A DNA stretch of 64,000 bases, taken from the NCBI GenBank assembly GCA_023053545.1, contig JAKZAN010000097.1, positions 1-64,000 on the forward strand, given 5' to 3'. The position numbers were made by a program, and so were the translations under genes. Within the stretch, counting starts at the first letter, position 1, and every line of letters begins with the position of its first letter. Shown here one piece after another: positions 35,108 to 43,540 of the stretch. This DNA is from Lepidurus packardi (taxonomy: Eukaryota; Arthropoda; Branchiopoda; Notostraca; Triopsidae). Under the pieces are notes generated by a model. It made no database searches, was not told the DNA's origin, and worked only from the letters and a program-made list of their open reading frames with translations.

Positions 35108-36085
35108 AGAATGAACGCCAAGATTTGATTAATATGGTAAAATTCTAATCCACGAAATTTTCTACAATGAAAAATAGGTAGTTTGCTTAAAATTAGGATG
35201 GATATTAATAAAGCAATAACCCCCCCCCAATTTATTAGGGATAGAAAGAATGGCGTATGCAAATAAAAAGTATCGTTCAGGTTGAATGTGGGCTGGAGTG
35301 AATAAGGGGTTTGCTGGGATGAAATTGTCTGGATCTCCTAATAGATAGGGTTCTAATGAACTAAGAATTACTAAAGCGATGAGTATAATTATGAATCCTA
35401 CTGTATCTTTGAGTTTGAAATAAAGATGGAATGGGATTTTATCTATATCTCTGGTCACTCCAATAGGGTTGTTTGATCCTATTTGATGAATAGTAAGTGA
35501 ATTACAGTAACTCCTACAGTGGTGAAGGGGAGTAAAAAGTGGATTGTAAAAAATCGAGTTAAGGTGGGGTTGTCAACAGCAAATCCACCCCAAATTCACT
35601 GGACAATGCTGTCTCCTACATATGGAATGGCTGATACTAAATTAGTAATTACTGTTGCCCCCCAAAAAGATATTTTTCCTCATGGTATACATAGCCTATA
35701 AAACCGGTTCCTATAACTAATAATGAAAGTATAATTCTTACAAATCATGTCAGAGTGAATAAATAAGATCCGTAGTATATATCCCCGTCCAATATGGAAA
35801 TATAAACAAATAGAGAAGAAAAGAGGCTTCATTTGCGTGCTAAGTTCGTAAAGTTCAGCCATAATTAACATCGCGTCAAATGTGAGCTACACTAGAGAAA
35901 GCTATATCTTAATGCTATATCTAAAAGCTATATCTGAATAGACCGGTGAGAATTTGGATTATTAGGCACAAACCTAGCAGAGAGCCAAAATTTCATCAAA
36001 TATTGATGTTTGATGGCGCAGGTAAGTCAATTAGAGCCTTATTAATAATTTTAATTAAAGGATGGGATTTTCTTAGAGTTAGCAT
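35108..36085 (-). pseudogene. cob: Nuclear copy of mitochondrial cytochrome b (5' four-fifths)
   Basis: The minus strand carries cytochrome b of complex III from its start codon (about 36085, abutting nad6 as in mtDNA) through NINIWWNFGSLLGLCL, the SLFFICLYFHIGRG-type haem region, and the C-terminal LLGDPDNF...NPLFTP...[12 protein letters not shown] stretch to NQILAFIL near 35110. The gene is broken by several frameshifts, including a run of ten C at about 35221-35230 where mtDNA normally has a shorter run. The last helix is missing. The mitochondrial genetic code is not tested further because the frame is already lost. Confidence 0.9.
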
Positions 36086-36576
36086 TATTTTTGTAGGCGG
36101 AGAGGTCTTCTATCAAATTTAGTAATATTGACTACAACTAATAAGCATAATAGAAGATAGGAGATAAGAAAAACTGTTATCTGAAATAATATTGGTCTAT
36201 AGATTTTAGTAAGAAGGAATTTATAGTTTATTAAGATTATTCATTTATGAATTAATAGATTATTCCATGAATTTTCTCTATTTAAATAGATGATTATTAA
36301 TAATAATATTCTAGATGTGGCAATTATAATGAATATATAGGGGTTAAACTTAAATAATTCGTTTGATGCCAATCTAGAAATATAAATAAATAGCACTAGT
36401 AACCCCCGCCCAAAAAAAAATTAAAAAAGTGTGTATGAAAATCAAAATTTAAAAATAAGGTTCCTGATATTAAACAAATTAGAAGTCTTTGTATTATTAA
36501 GCTTAGTCCAATTGATAACGGGTGAGTGAGCGTTATAAATAAAAAGGAGTTTATTAATAAAAAATTGATAGCATAT
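36086..36576 (-). pseudogene. nad6: Nuclear copy of mitochondrial nad6 (copy 2), split by Gypsy-3
   Basis: Antisense nad6 directly adjoining cytb, as in insect mtDNA. The hydrophobic segment corresponding to copy 1 is present, with a frameshifting run CCCCCGCCCAAAAAAAAA near 36404-36420. Its first codons lie beyond Gypsy-3, at 42752-42775. The element cut the gene close to its 5' end, with the ATAT target duplication on both sides. Confidence 0.8.
36573..36576. repeat. Target site duplication ATAT of Gypsy-3
   Basis: ATAT precedes the LTR start TGTCACG here and follows the LTR end CGTGACA at 42748-42751. Copy 1 of nad6 shows the uninterrupted target (TTATTGTATATAAGC, near 34855). Confidence 0.85.
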
Positions 36577-36983
36577 TGTCACGTCTAAATCTGACAGGGC
36601 ATCAAATCCGTCAGGAATTAGAGTAATGTTCGGGAAAGGTGGATTTACAGAACTGTATTCGGGAAGATTACAGTGGTAAAGTTAAGAGGACGAAAACACT
36701 ACATGAAAAACAGAGGACTACTGCCTAACACACTACTAGGAGAGTCTACCCTCTTACGCTCCCACTAACAGACTACCGACTAGACTTCAACTCCCTAACC
36801 AACTGACTTGGTTAACTGAAAACATCATCCTCACTCTCAGGGATCCATCCTGCCTGGTGTATCCGTACAGGACGCGTAATCCGGTACACAGGCGGATGGA
36901 TCCTCTGATGTTACGCTGATCTTAACTAAATAAGTAAAGCGAAGCGTGAGAAAAAGCAAGCAATGCGAAATATAGCCGTGACA
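36577..36983 (-). repeat. Gypsy-3 3' LTR (407 bp)
   Basis: Identical by eye to 42341-42747. It is followed on the plus strand by TTACCCCCGGCCC, whose complement is the purine-rich tract expected just before a 3' LTR. Confidence 0.93.
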
Positions 36984-37228
36984 TTACCCCCGGCCCGCTT
37001 TCGAACGTCCCGGTCGAAACAAGCGGACCACGCGTCGATAGCGCTATCTAGAGGCAATGCCAGGCGAAATTTAATGACAAGCTTGCAAGCACATGGTTAA
37101 AATCAGCAAGCGTACACACCTAATAGTTGATAACTACTGGTTAAACACTAGACTAAACCGTGGATACTTTGGGGTAACTTGTACTGAGGGGAACAAGTAC
37201 GACACTACCACTACACTGATTGTCTTGA

Positions 37229-37960
37229 TTACTGGTCGGCGGTTCCCTCCATGGTCAGCGGGAGTACGCCTCCATGGTCACGCATCCCTACTTCTATGGC
37301 TCGCACACGTCGCACAAGTGCGTCGATGTTGTAGCTGGGTCTGCCCAAGGCGGCTGGCTCATGGAGCCGTAAGGGTGCCTCCAATTGCTCGATCCGTGTC
37401 AGGAGCGCTTGGTCACTTCCAGCGGTTACTCGCCATAGGCACCAACTCAGGATGGCGACGATCACTAGTACTACCACGGTAAACGACCCGGAGATGGTTA
37501 TCGAGGGATAGCTGATATCGCCCCATACGCCGGGAGCTTCCTCGAAGAGTTCTGCGCTGCTTGGCTGCTTTCTGGAAGGTACCCCACGTAGTTCTCCAGC
37601 TGGCGGCTACGTCACCACTCTCCTTCTCCAGTGTTTTAATGTGATCGGCTATTTTCGGGTCTACCCAGGTAAGGTTGGCCGTGGGCAGGTGTGGTTGGGT
37701 CAGGTTAGTTGGAAAAGCGGACAAAGACCAAGCCGGCATGCGTGAGGTGATATTGGACTGCCCAAAAGGGTCCAAGGAAGCGGCTAAAATCCACTCCGGG
37801 CTGATGACCAAGCATGCAACAGGTACCTCGATGATTCCTATCCCCTGGATTTTTATAGTTTTGGTCTTCCCTTCCCCATTCCCTTTTAGATTTGCGTGGC
37901 AAGCAATTGTCACTCCAATGGCCTTACCGGTTGAGTACAACCATTTGCATTTACAACCTT
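37229..37960 (-). pseudogene. Gypsy-3 envelope C-terminal remnant
   Basis: From about 37960 downward the minus-strand frame encodes [21 protein letters not shown] and a following [10 protein letters not shown] stretch. These align in spacing and cysteine placement with the distal ectodomain of the envelope protein at 49779-51857. After a frameshift near 37555 a second frame (to 37229) supplies a membrane-spanning segment ([15 protein letters not shown], about 37430-37480) and an ~65-residue tail. The N-terminal half, including any signal peptide and cleavage site, is deleted. It is recognised by comparison within this window; the family call is inference. Confidence 0.65.
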
Positions 37961-39855
37961 GCATGGAGTCCAATGCGTCATCCGTCCTGGGCAAGAGATA
38001 AACGTCCTTGATCGTGACGGAATTTAGCTTACGGTAGTCAACGCAAAAGCGCCAAGTACCGTCTTTCTTCTTTACCAAAACTACGGGGGAAGACCATGGA
38101 CTGCTTGATGGTTCTACCACCCCTGCCTCTATCATTTCTTCCACCTGCTGCCTAATCAGCTCTTTTTCCCTGTAGGCGCTCCGGTAGGGAACCTGCGAAA
38201 CGGGATTTGCGTTACCCGTATCTATTCCGTGCTCTACCACGTTGGATGCACATAAATCTTCTGAACCCCCGGCAAAGCACTGGCGATGCTTACTTAGCAC
38301 CTCTCTAAGCGCTTGCCTTTGATCATCGTCTAATCGATCAGAGATACAGCCATCCAGGGTCTCGTCAGTAACTACTCCTTCCTCTGCTTCCACTACGTGG
38401 GGTACCTGGTCTTCGACACTGCCTAAAACTGTCCCCGCAGCCACCCATTGGGCCTCCGGACCAAAGTTTACTAGCATTACCGGACCGTACCCACCCTGAA
38501 AGGTAGTTATGCTTCGACCTAAGCTGATCCCTTTTTCGATTAATAATCGCTTCTCGGGTTCTACCAGGAAATCCTGAGCTTCGTCTTCAGACGGCGGTGT
38601 TAGTTTACATTCCCCCCATTTGTCTGAACCCTGGTTCACAAGGTGGACATTAATGGGTATTCCCGATCGCGGGGGAATCCTATACTCCCTTAAGGAAACT
38701 ATCTTCTCTACTCTCGTATCTTCGTCTTCGTGGATCTTTAAATCCGGGAAGAGGACCGCATCCTGTTCTATTTTCTCGTCTGTTTGCTCATGGGGACAAT
38801 AAGGGGTTTCCGGTGACTCTCTTTTTTCAGCTGTGGAAGATTGTACTAAAAATTCAGAAAGCTCTCCCCCTTTATCTGGCTCCTTCGGCCTCGGCGGAGC
38901 CGAGGACCTTTCAATCCCAGGCTTCACCTTTGGAGTCTCACCTCCACCTCGACGGCACGACCACGCCCAACCCTCCGTAATCGTGGTGGAGATCTGCACG
39001 GCCTCCGTCATTTTCTCGTCGGCGAGATGACCTGACGGCCGGTACTGTGCGCCATCCCGAGGGACTCGGGGCTCACCTATTCTTTTGCAGAGTTTCTGTT
39101 TACTCTTCCCACTCTGGGGAAGCCTCTCAGCGCGCTCAGTGATGTCATCTGCCTTGGGGTTTGAGGCTAGAATTGCTACCTCACTATCTGTAGGCGTAGG
39201 GTTGGACTCCCTTGCCGTAGACGGATCCTCCAAGCTTATTAAATCGACTTCCTCCTCTTCGTCAAAGCTAATCAAATCTTTCTCTGACTCCTTATCAAAG
39301 CTAATTAAATCCCCGCCAAAATCCTCCATTCGCGTCGTATTTTGGCGAGTTTGAGAATTCTCGAGAGGATCTAACGCATCCAGGGGCGCCATGGTCACAC
39401 CCACGCGAACTGGTTCAAGCATGGATGTCACTCTGATCGCATTACTGAACGCAGCGATGGATGGTACATCCGAATGGTCTGATTCTACCCTAGCGGGACT
39501 AGTTGGCTCTTCGTGACGCTCCCAAGTACCCATTTCTCTTTTCAACAAGGAAAACCGGCTACTGGGGATAGTGCACACTTCTATTCGGTCCCGCCCCTGC
39601 GGCGAGGACCCAATTTCTGTGTCTATCGCCCCTACTACCGTTTTCTCTCCATTCAGGCACCCTAACTCACCCTCATCAGTTCTCGCGCCTATACGCGCCT
39701 CACTAGGGGAGGTGGTTTCCCGTTGTTCCTGGATCGCGCATACCACGGTGTTAAGCTCGCTAACTACATCCTGAATCGGCCTAACGAAGGTCAGGGCCTC
39801 CTCACAAACGGTATCGCGTGCACATTCCTCGTGGCGTATCTCTCGGGTTGAGCAA
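37960..39855 (-). pseudogene. Gypsy-3 pol linker and N-terminal reverse transcriptase
   Basis: A long frame whose first ~450 residues are an unusual hydrophilic linker, with near-repeats of [14 protein letters not shown] around 39230-39320 and many Pro/Ser/Glu residues. After it come the conserved RT entry segment ([39 protein letters not shown]) and [13 protein letters not shown]. The RT is cut there, before the catalytic YxDD motif, and joined to env sequence near 37945-37962. The frame is offset from the protease frame upstream by an indel around 39840-39860. No reverse transcription activity could come from this copy. Confidence 0.85.
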
Positions 39856-40693
39856 GGCTTGGCACGTCCTGGTCATCCGAGAGCGGTGTTACGGGAGCCA
39901 CTATAGCGCAACCAGCCGGCGTACATTCCTCAATTTGATCTTCAAGCTCTCGTTCTAGGCTCGAAACTTTCTTTGTCTTCCCTACCATCTGATCCTTCAT
40001 TCTCCTATCTTGCTTTTCTGTTCGTTCCTCGTGGATTTCTACTACCCCAGTTATTTTATTTTCCTTGTTGGAAAGGATAATTGGCAGCTCCACTCGTCCC
40101 TGTACACTCGGCTTTCGATCGGCTCTAGTTTCCCTGGTTCCATCTAGCTCGGTGGCATTGAGCATTCCCACTACCGTTTTGTCCTTGTTTTTAACCCTCT
40201 TTAGGCAACAGGTCGCCTGTGCAATTACGTTTCTAGCGCTATCTCCGATGGGCTTTTCCTCACTTTCCCGATGACCTGCGAGGGTAAACCCATCATCCCT
40301 ATATCGGAGGGTCACATCACCTAATTGCCTAAGCAAATCGTTGCCTATGATCAGTTCTGCCAAGCCGTTGTTAAAGACAACGGCTTTCGTGTATACCTCC
40401 TTCCCTGCGAGTCGAACCCCGATATTCACACCACCTCGAATCTGAGCACGCTCGCCGTTTGCTACAACTATCTCGGGTCCCTCCCAGGCTACCAGCTGCG
40501 CCGGGGTACGTAAGGCCCAATCTTCAGAAACCACGCTCACGGCCGCACCAGTGTCGATGATGGCTATCGTTTCGACTCCATTACACACTACCTTTTCTCT
40601 GACTAGGTTGGGACAAAACACACATAAGAGGGGGATCTCAATGACCTGGGCGACTCCGCCCCCCGGAGCCGCCCTTTTTAGTTTTCCGAACAC
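39791..40693 (-). pseudogene. Gypsy-3 protease region of pol
   Basis: A 300-residue frame entered from gag in the -1 register. An aspartic protease occupies the first ~135 residues, with AIIDTGAAVSVV (active-site DTG, about 40550) and the conserved ELIIGNDLLRQLG that closes the fold. A charged, low-complexity linker follows. The frame ends at 39791 while the neighbouring frame, already open from about 39855, continues pol. Protease and RT share one frame in typical gypsy elements, so this is best read as a frameshift mutation. Confidence 0.8.
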
Positions 40694-42252
40694 GAATCTT
40701 CTCTATCGCTATCCGAGCGCCGTCCTGATGGTCTATCCAATCTCGACTTGCCACCCTTATCCCTGTTCTGAGATTCTTTATCCCCCTTTCCCTTCCCGCT
40801 TCCCTTGTGGTTTGGCCCACGTTCCTTGGACTCGGGATTGGCACAGTGATGTGCAATGTGCCCTGGTTTCTGACAGCGGTAACAAATAGGCTTCCCATCA
40901 TGCGTGCGGGGATGGGGGGGATAGGGACGAGTTGGGGAATAAGGACGGCCAACCTTACCTGGCGGTTTCGCGAAACTTTCGCGGAACTGCTGGAATTCAC
41001 CGGCGAGTTTCTGAACGGCCTCCTCGAGGGCACCAGATTCCGCCGACGAACCGTTTCTCGGCCTTGGAGGTTCAACCGGCACAACAGGGGTGGGGGGTCC
41101 TTGTCCCCACACGTTCACACCGGCTATTGCGGCCTGCCTTGCACTGGCCTCTTCGTTTCTCATCACGCTGGTCCACCACGATTGCGACACCCGGCTTCTC
41201 TCCTGGCTGAACTCCAGGAGGTTCGCCTCTTCCAAAAACTTTTCGCATGTTTGCACATTCGCGCGTGATAACAGCTCCACCAAGGCGGGCCGTAAACCGC
41301 GAAACAAGTGGTTAAGCTTGTTATAATCTGACATGGTGGGGTGCACTTCGCGGCACATGTTGATAACATCCAGGTAGTATGCATTCACACTTTCCTCGGG
41401 GTGTTGTACACGCATCTGCAGGCGGGCGGTGTTACGCAAGACCCGCCCCTCCGGGACGAAGAATTTGCAAAACTCGCCTTTCAACACTCCCCAGGACGGT
41501 GGAGACGATACACCAACGGGATATTTGTTGTGGTACCACGTGTCTGCCAGACCGTCGAGACTGGTGCCGAAGCATTCGAGCTGATCTTGGTCACTCCATC
41601 CATTGAAAACGGCAATCTGCTCGTACTTGGCCAAGAAGCGTAGGGGGTCCTCATCGTGGGTTCCCGCGAACCGCGGCGCACTCATCGCCTTCCGCAACCT
41701 ACCGGGCGCACCGGGGTTTGCCATGGTTGATGTAGGGCTGTTTGGCTCGGCAAGGAGGTCTACGAGTCTCACAACGGATCTTCGCGGTGAAGGGGTGGTA
41801 CGGCCGGCTTCAATAGTCGACCTTTCAATCGCCTCCAACTCTTCCCGTACCGCGGAGAACTGGTACCTCCTGCGAGGGGTTTCCGGGCTGGATTCCGGCT
41901 CGCTGGGAACGACGTAGCAGGTGCGGTCTAGATCCGGGCTCTGGGGACGGTCGGTTTCGTCGTCTTCGGACGGGTCAGCTGAACTCCACGGAATCTCTTG
42001 CGCTTCCAGAGTAGGTTTCCGTGGGCTCGAGGCAACAATGGCTCGTTCGGCGCTTTTAGAGTGGAGCCACGAGGGAGTGACTGCTTCCTTCCGCTTTTCT
42101 CCGGGCTGACGGCGTACCGACACGGAACGGGCGAACGATGACTCCCTTGGGGGCAACGTTGGGGCACCTGGGATACGTGTACCCTGGCGATTCGGGCAAG
42201 GAACGCCTTTACCGGTTCCCTCGGTCTTCGGGATCGCCCCAGTGTCACTCAT
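40678..42252 (-). CDS. Gypsy-3 Gag
   Basis: A 524-residue open frame. I prefer ATG at 42252 (MSDTGAIPK), although the frame is open a little further upstream. It has a Pro/Ser/Arg-rich N-terminal third, a capsid-like helical domain (about residues 190-370, with FAGTHDEDPLRFLAKYEQ and FRGLRPALVELLS), and one CCHC zinc knuckle CYRCQKPGHIAHHC near the C-terminus followed by a Lys/Gly/Asp-rich tail. It ends in TAA right after the heptamer GGAAAAC. The frame is intact, so this copy could still supply particle protein even though it lacks its own enzymes. Confidence 0.9.
   Translation of the reverse strand: MSDTGAIPKTEGTGKGVPCPNRQGTRIPGAPTLPPRESSFARSVSVRRQPGEKRKEAVTPSWLHSKSAERAIVASSPRKPTLEAQEIPWSSADPSEDDETDRPQSPDLDRTCYVVPSEPESSPETPRRRYQFSAVREELEAIERSTIEAGRTTPSPRRSVVRLVDLLAEPNSPTSTMANPGAPGRLRKAMSAPRFAGTHDEDPLRFLAKYEQIAVFNGWSDQDQLECFGTSLDGLADTWYHNKYPVGVSSPPSWGVLKGEFCKFFVPEGRVLRNTARLQMRVQHPEESVNAYYLDVINMCREVHPTMSDYNKLNHLFRGLRPALVELLSRANVQTCEKFLEEANLLEFSQERSRVSQSWWTSVMRNEEASARQAAIAGVNVWGQGPPTPVVPVEPPRPRNGSSAESGALEEAVQKLAGEFQQFRESFAKPPGKVGRPYSPTRPYPPHPRTHDGKPICYRCQKPGHIAHHCANPESKERGPNHKGSGKGKGDKESQNRDKGGKSRLDRPSGRRSDSDREDSCSEN
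40681..40687 (-). promoter_or_regulatory. Gypsy-3 gag-pol -1 frameshift heptamer G GAA AAC
   Basis: The minus-strand gag end reads TCG GAA AAC TAA. G GAA AAC has the A-site half of a canonical slippery heptamer but a first triplet GGA that is not homopolymeric. The -1 frame (CTA AAA AGG) is open into the protease. The context CTAAAAAGG is shared with the errantivirus-like element, supporting homology of the signal. Confidence 0.65.
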
Positions 42253-42319
42253 GAAACCCCCAAGTCCTAGTTGGGTTCTAACACAAAACACGTAGCCTAA
42301 CTTTACCAATCAAACCACC

Positions 42320-42340
42320 GTTCCCGGTCGATGCACCAAT
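42320..42340 (-). other. Gypsy-3 primer-binding site (tRNA-Gly type)
   Basis: On the minus strand the 5' LTR is followed by ATTGGTGCATCGACCGGGAA. TGGTGCATCG-CCGGGAA is complementary to the recalled 3' end of tRNA-Gly(GCC) including CCA, with one difference that would be a G-U pair. Confidence 0.65.
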
Positions 42341-42747
42341 TGTCACGTCTAAATCTGACAGGGCATCAAATCCGTCAGGAATTAGAGTAATGTTCGGGAA
42401 AGGTGGATTTACAGAACTGTATTCGGGAAGATTACAGTGGTAAAGTTAAGAGGACGAAAACACTACATGAAAAACAGAGGACTACTGCCTAACACACTAC
42501 TAGGAGAGTCTACCCTCTTACGCTCCCACTAACAGACTACCGACTAGACTTCAACTCCCTAACCAACTGACTTGGTTAACTGAAAACATCATCCTCACTC
42601 TCAGGGATCCATCCTGCCTGGTGTATCCGTACAGGACGCGTAATCCGGTACACAGGCGGATGGATCCTCTGATGTTACGCTGATCTTAACTAAATAAGTA
42701 AAGCGAAGCGTGAGAAAAAGCAAGCAATGCGAAATATAGCCGTGACA
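42341..42747 (-). repeat. Gypsy-3 5' LTR (407 bp)
   Basis: Upstream LTR relative to gag, identical by eye to 36577-36983, followed by ATAT and the rest of nad6. Confidence 0.93.
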
Positions 42748-42751
42748 ATAT

Positions 42752-42827
42752 TGTATATTAGCACTATTAATAATAGCAAGAAGTAGTTTAAAAAGAATAC
42801 AAGCTTTGGAAGCTTATGGTGATTCGG
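42752..42827 (+). pseudogene. trnP: NUMT continuation: nad6 start (antisense) and partial mitochondrial tRNA-Pro (copy 2)
   Basis: Directly after the Gypsy-3 target duplication the mitochondrial sequence resumes with the nad6 5' end and then the 5' half of trnP in the sense direction (anticodon loop TTTGGAA within GCTTTGGAAGCTT). As in copy 1, mitochondrial similarity ends just after the anticodon arm. Confidence 0.65.
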
Positions 42828-42880
42828 CAAGAAGCCGAAGATGATTTGGAAACATGTGCCAGGTTAGATGAAGAAGAAGA
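42828..42880 (+). pseudogene. Acidic ORF tail of an older LTR element (left piece)
   Basis: An open stretch rich in Glu/Asp (EAEDDLETCARLDEEED) that runs into the errantivirus-like LTR. It resumes at 52376 in the same frame once the 4-bp target duplication AAGA (42877-42880, 52376-52379) is removed. It belongs to the piece at 52380-52533. Confidence 0.6.
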
Positions 42881-43334
42881 TGTAAGAATGTGCTTTTATT
42901 CTCCCGCTTATTTTTGAGTACCCCACCTATATTCTCCCGTAAACACTAGATGTCGCCCTCCACATGCATGAAGCCATGCATGTGTCTGATTAGTCCGCTA
43001 TTGCCCAATACTGTGAATCCCCTTATTATGTACGAACCGCCCACACCAATGAAGTAATAGCTCAGCTTACTAGTTAATTGTTTTCCTGGTGGCTTTCATT
43101 TTATCAATCAGGGCAGTCAGAATTTGCCTTTAGTAGGAGTCGGTATTCGCCTTTGGTGGAAAGTTGGTGCTCGCTTTTAGCAGAGGATGTTAGAGTGTGT
43201 ATGTACAAAATACATCCGTGAACCAGAGTCTAAGTCCTTTTTCGGACTCTAACTTTACTCCGTGAGTCCTGATAACCACAGCCTCTCCTTCCGCCACAAA
43301 GAACCTACTATAATTTGTAAGACACTTTCTTACA
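42881..43334 (+). repeat. Errantivirus-like 5' LTR (454 bp)
   Basis: Begins TGTAAG and ends CTTACA (6-bp terminal inverted repeats). It contains a perfect 10-bp inverted repeat CACATGCATG-AAGC-CATGCATGTG (42961-42984) and a second potential hairpin around AAGTCCTTTTTCGGACT. It should hold promoter and polyadenylation signals, which I could not place with confidence. Confidence 0.95.
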
Positions 43335-43336
43335 AC

Positions 43337-43354
43337 TGGCGCTGTCGGTAGGAT
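43337..43354 (+). other. Errantivirus-like primer-binding site (tRNA-Ser type)
   Basis: TGGCGCTGTCGGTAGGAT two bases after the 5' LTR closely matches the tRNA-Ser primer site recalled for 297/17.6/ZAM-type elements, with one difference. Confidence 0.75.
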
Positions 43355-43540
43355 TGGCTTTTAGGCTCGTGATTATTCCCTGTTATTCTATTTAACCTTT
43401 CGAATATTAAAACATTTAAGTGAAGCAGTGATATTGTGGTTTCAGACGTCGAGTTCTTTTAAGGTCATTCTTGTGTATCGGTGATCGTGAAGATAGTGTC
43501 CCATCGTCTCGCTCGTTCTTGCAATCATCTAGACGACATC

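Larger units (their letters stand above)
36577..42747 (-). mobile_element. Gypsy-3: LTR element with RT, RNase H and integrase deleted
   Basis: A 6171-bp minus-strand element with 407-bp LTRs (36577-36983, 42341-42747) that I see as identical, with 7-bp terminal inverted repeats TGTCACG/CGTGACA. It has a 4-bp target duplication ATAT and a tRNA-Gly-type primer site. It encodes Gag, a protease frame, a long linker and the first part of reverse transcriptase, then jumps directly into the C-terminal part of an envelope-type protein. Most of RT, all of RNase H and integrase, and the N-terminal part of env are missing. The parent was therefore an env-bearing gypsy element. Identical LTRs point to very recent insertion. 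Confidence 0.92.

Noticed and set aside
35108-36085. Window being real mitochondrial DNA
   Set aside because: cytb is frameshifted, genes are partial, and satellite and LTR elements surround them.
40807-41268. Plus-strand 153-codon frame inside Gypsy-3
   Set aside because: It is the antisense shadow of the intact gag frame.
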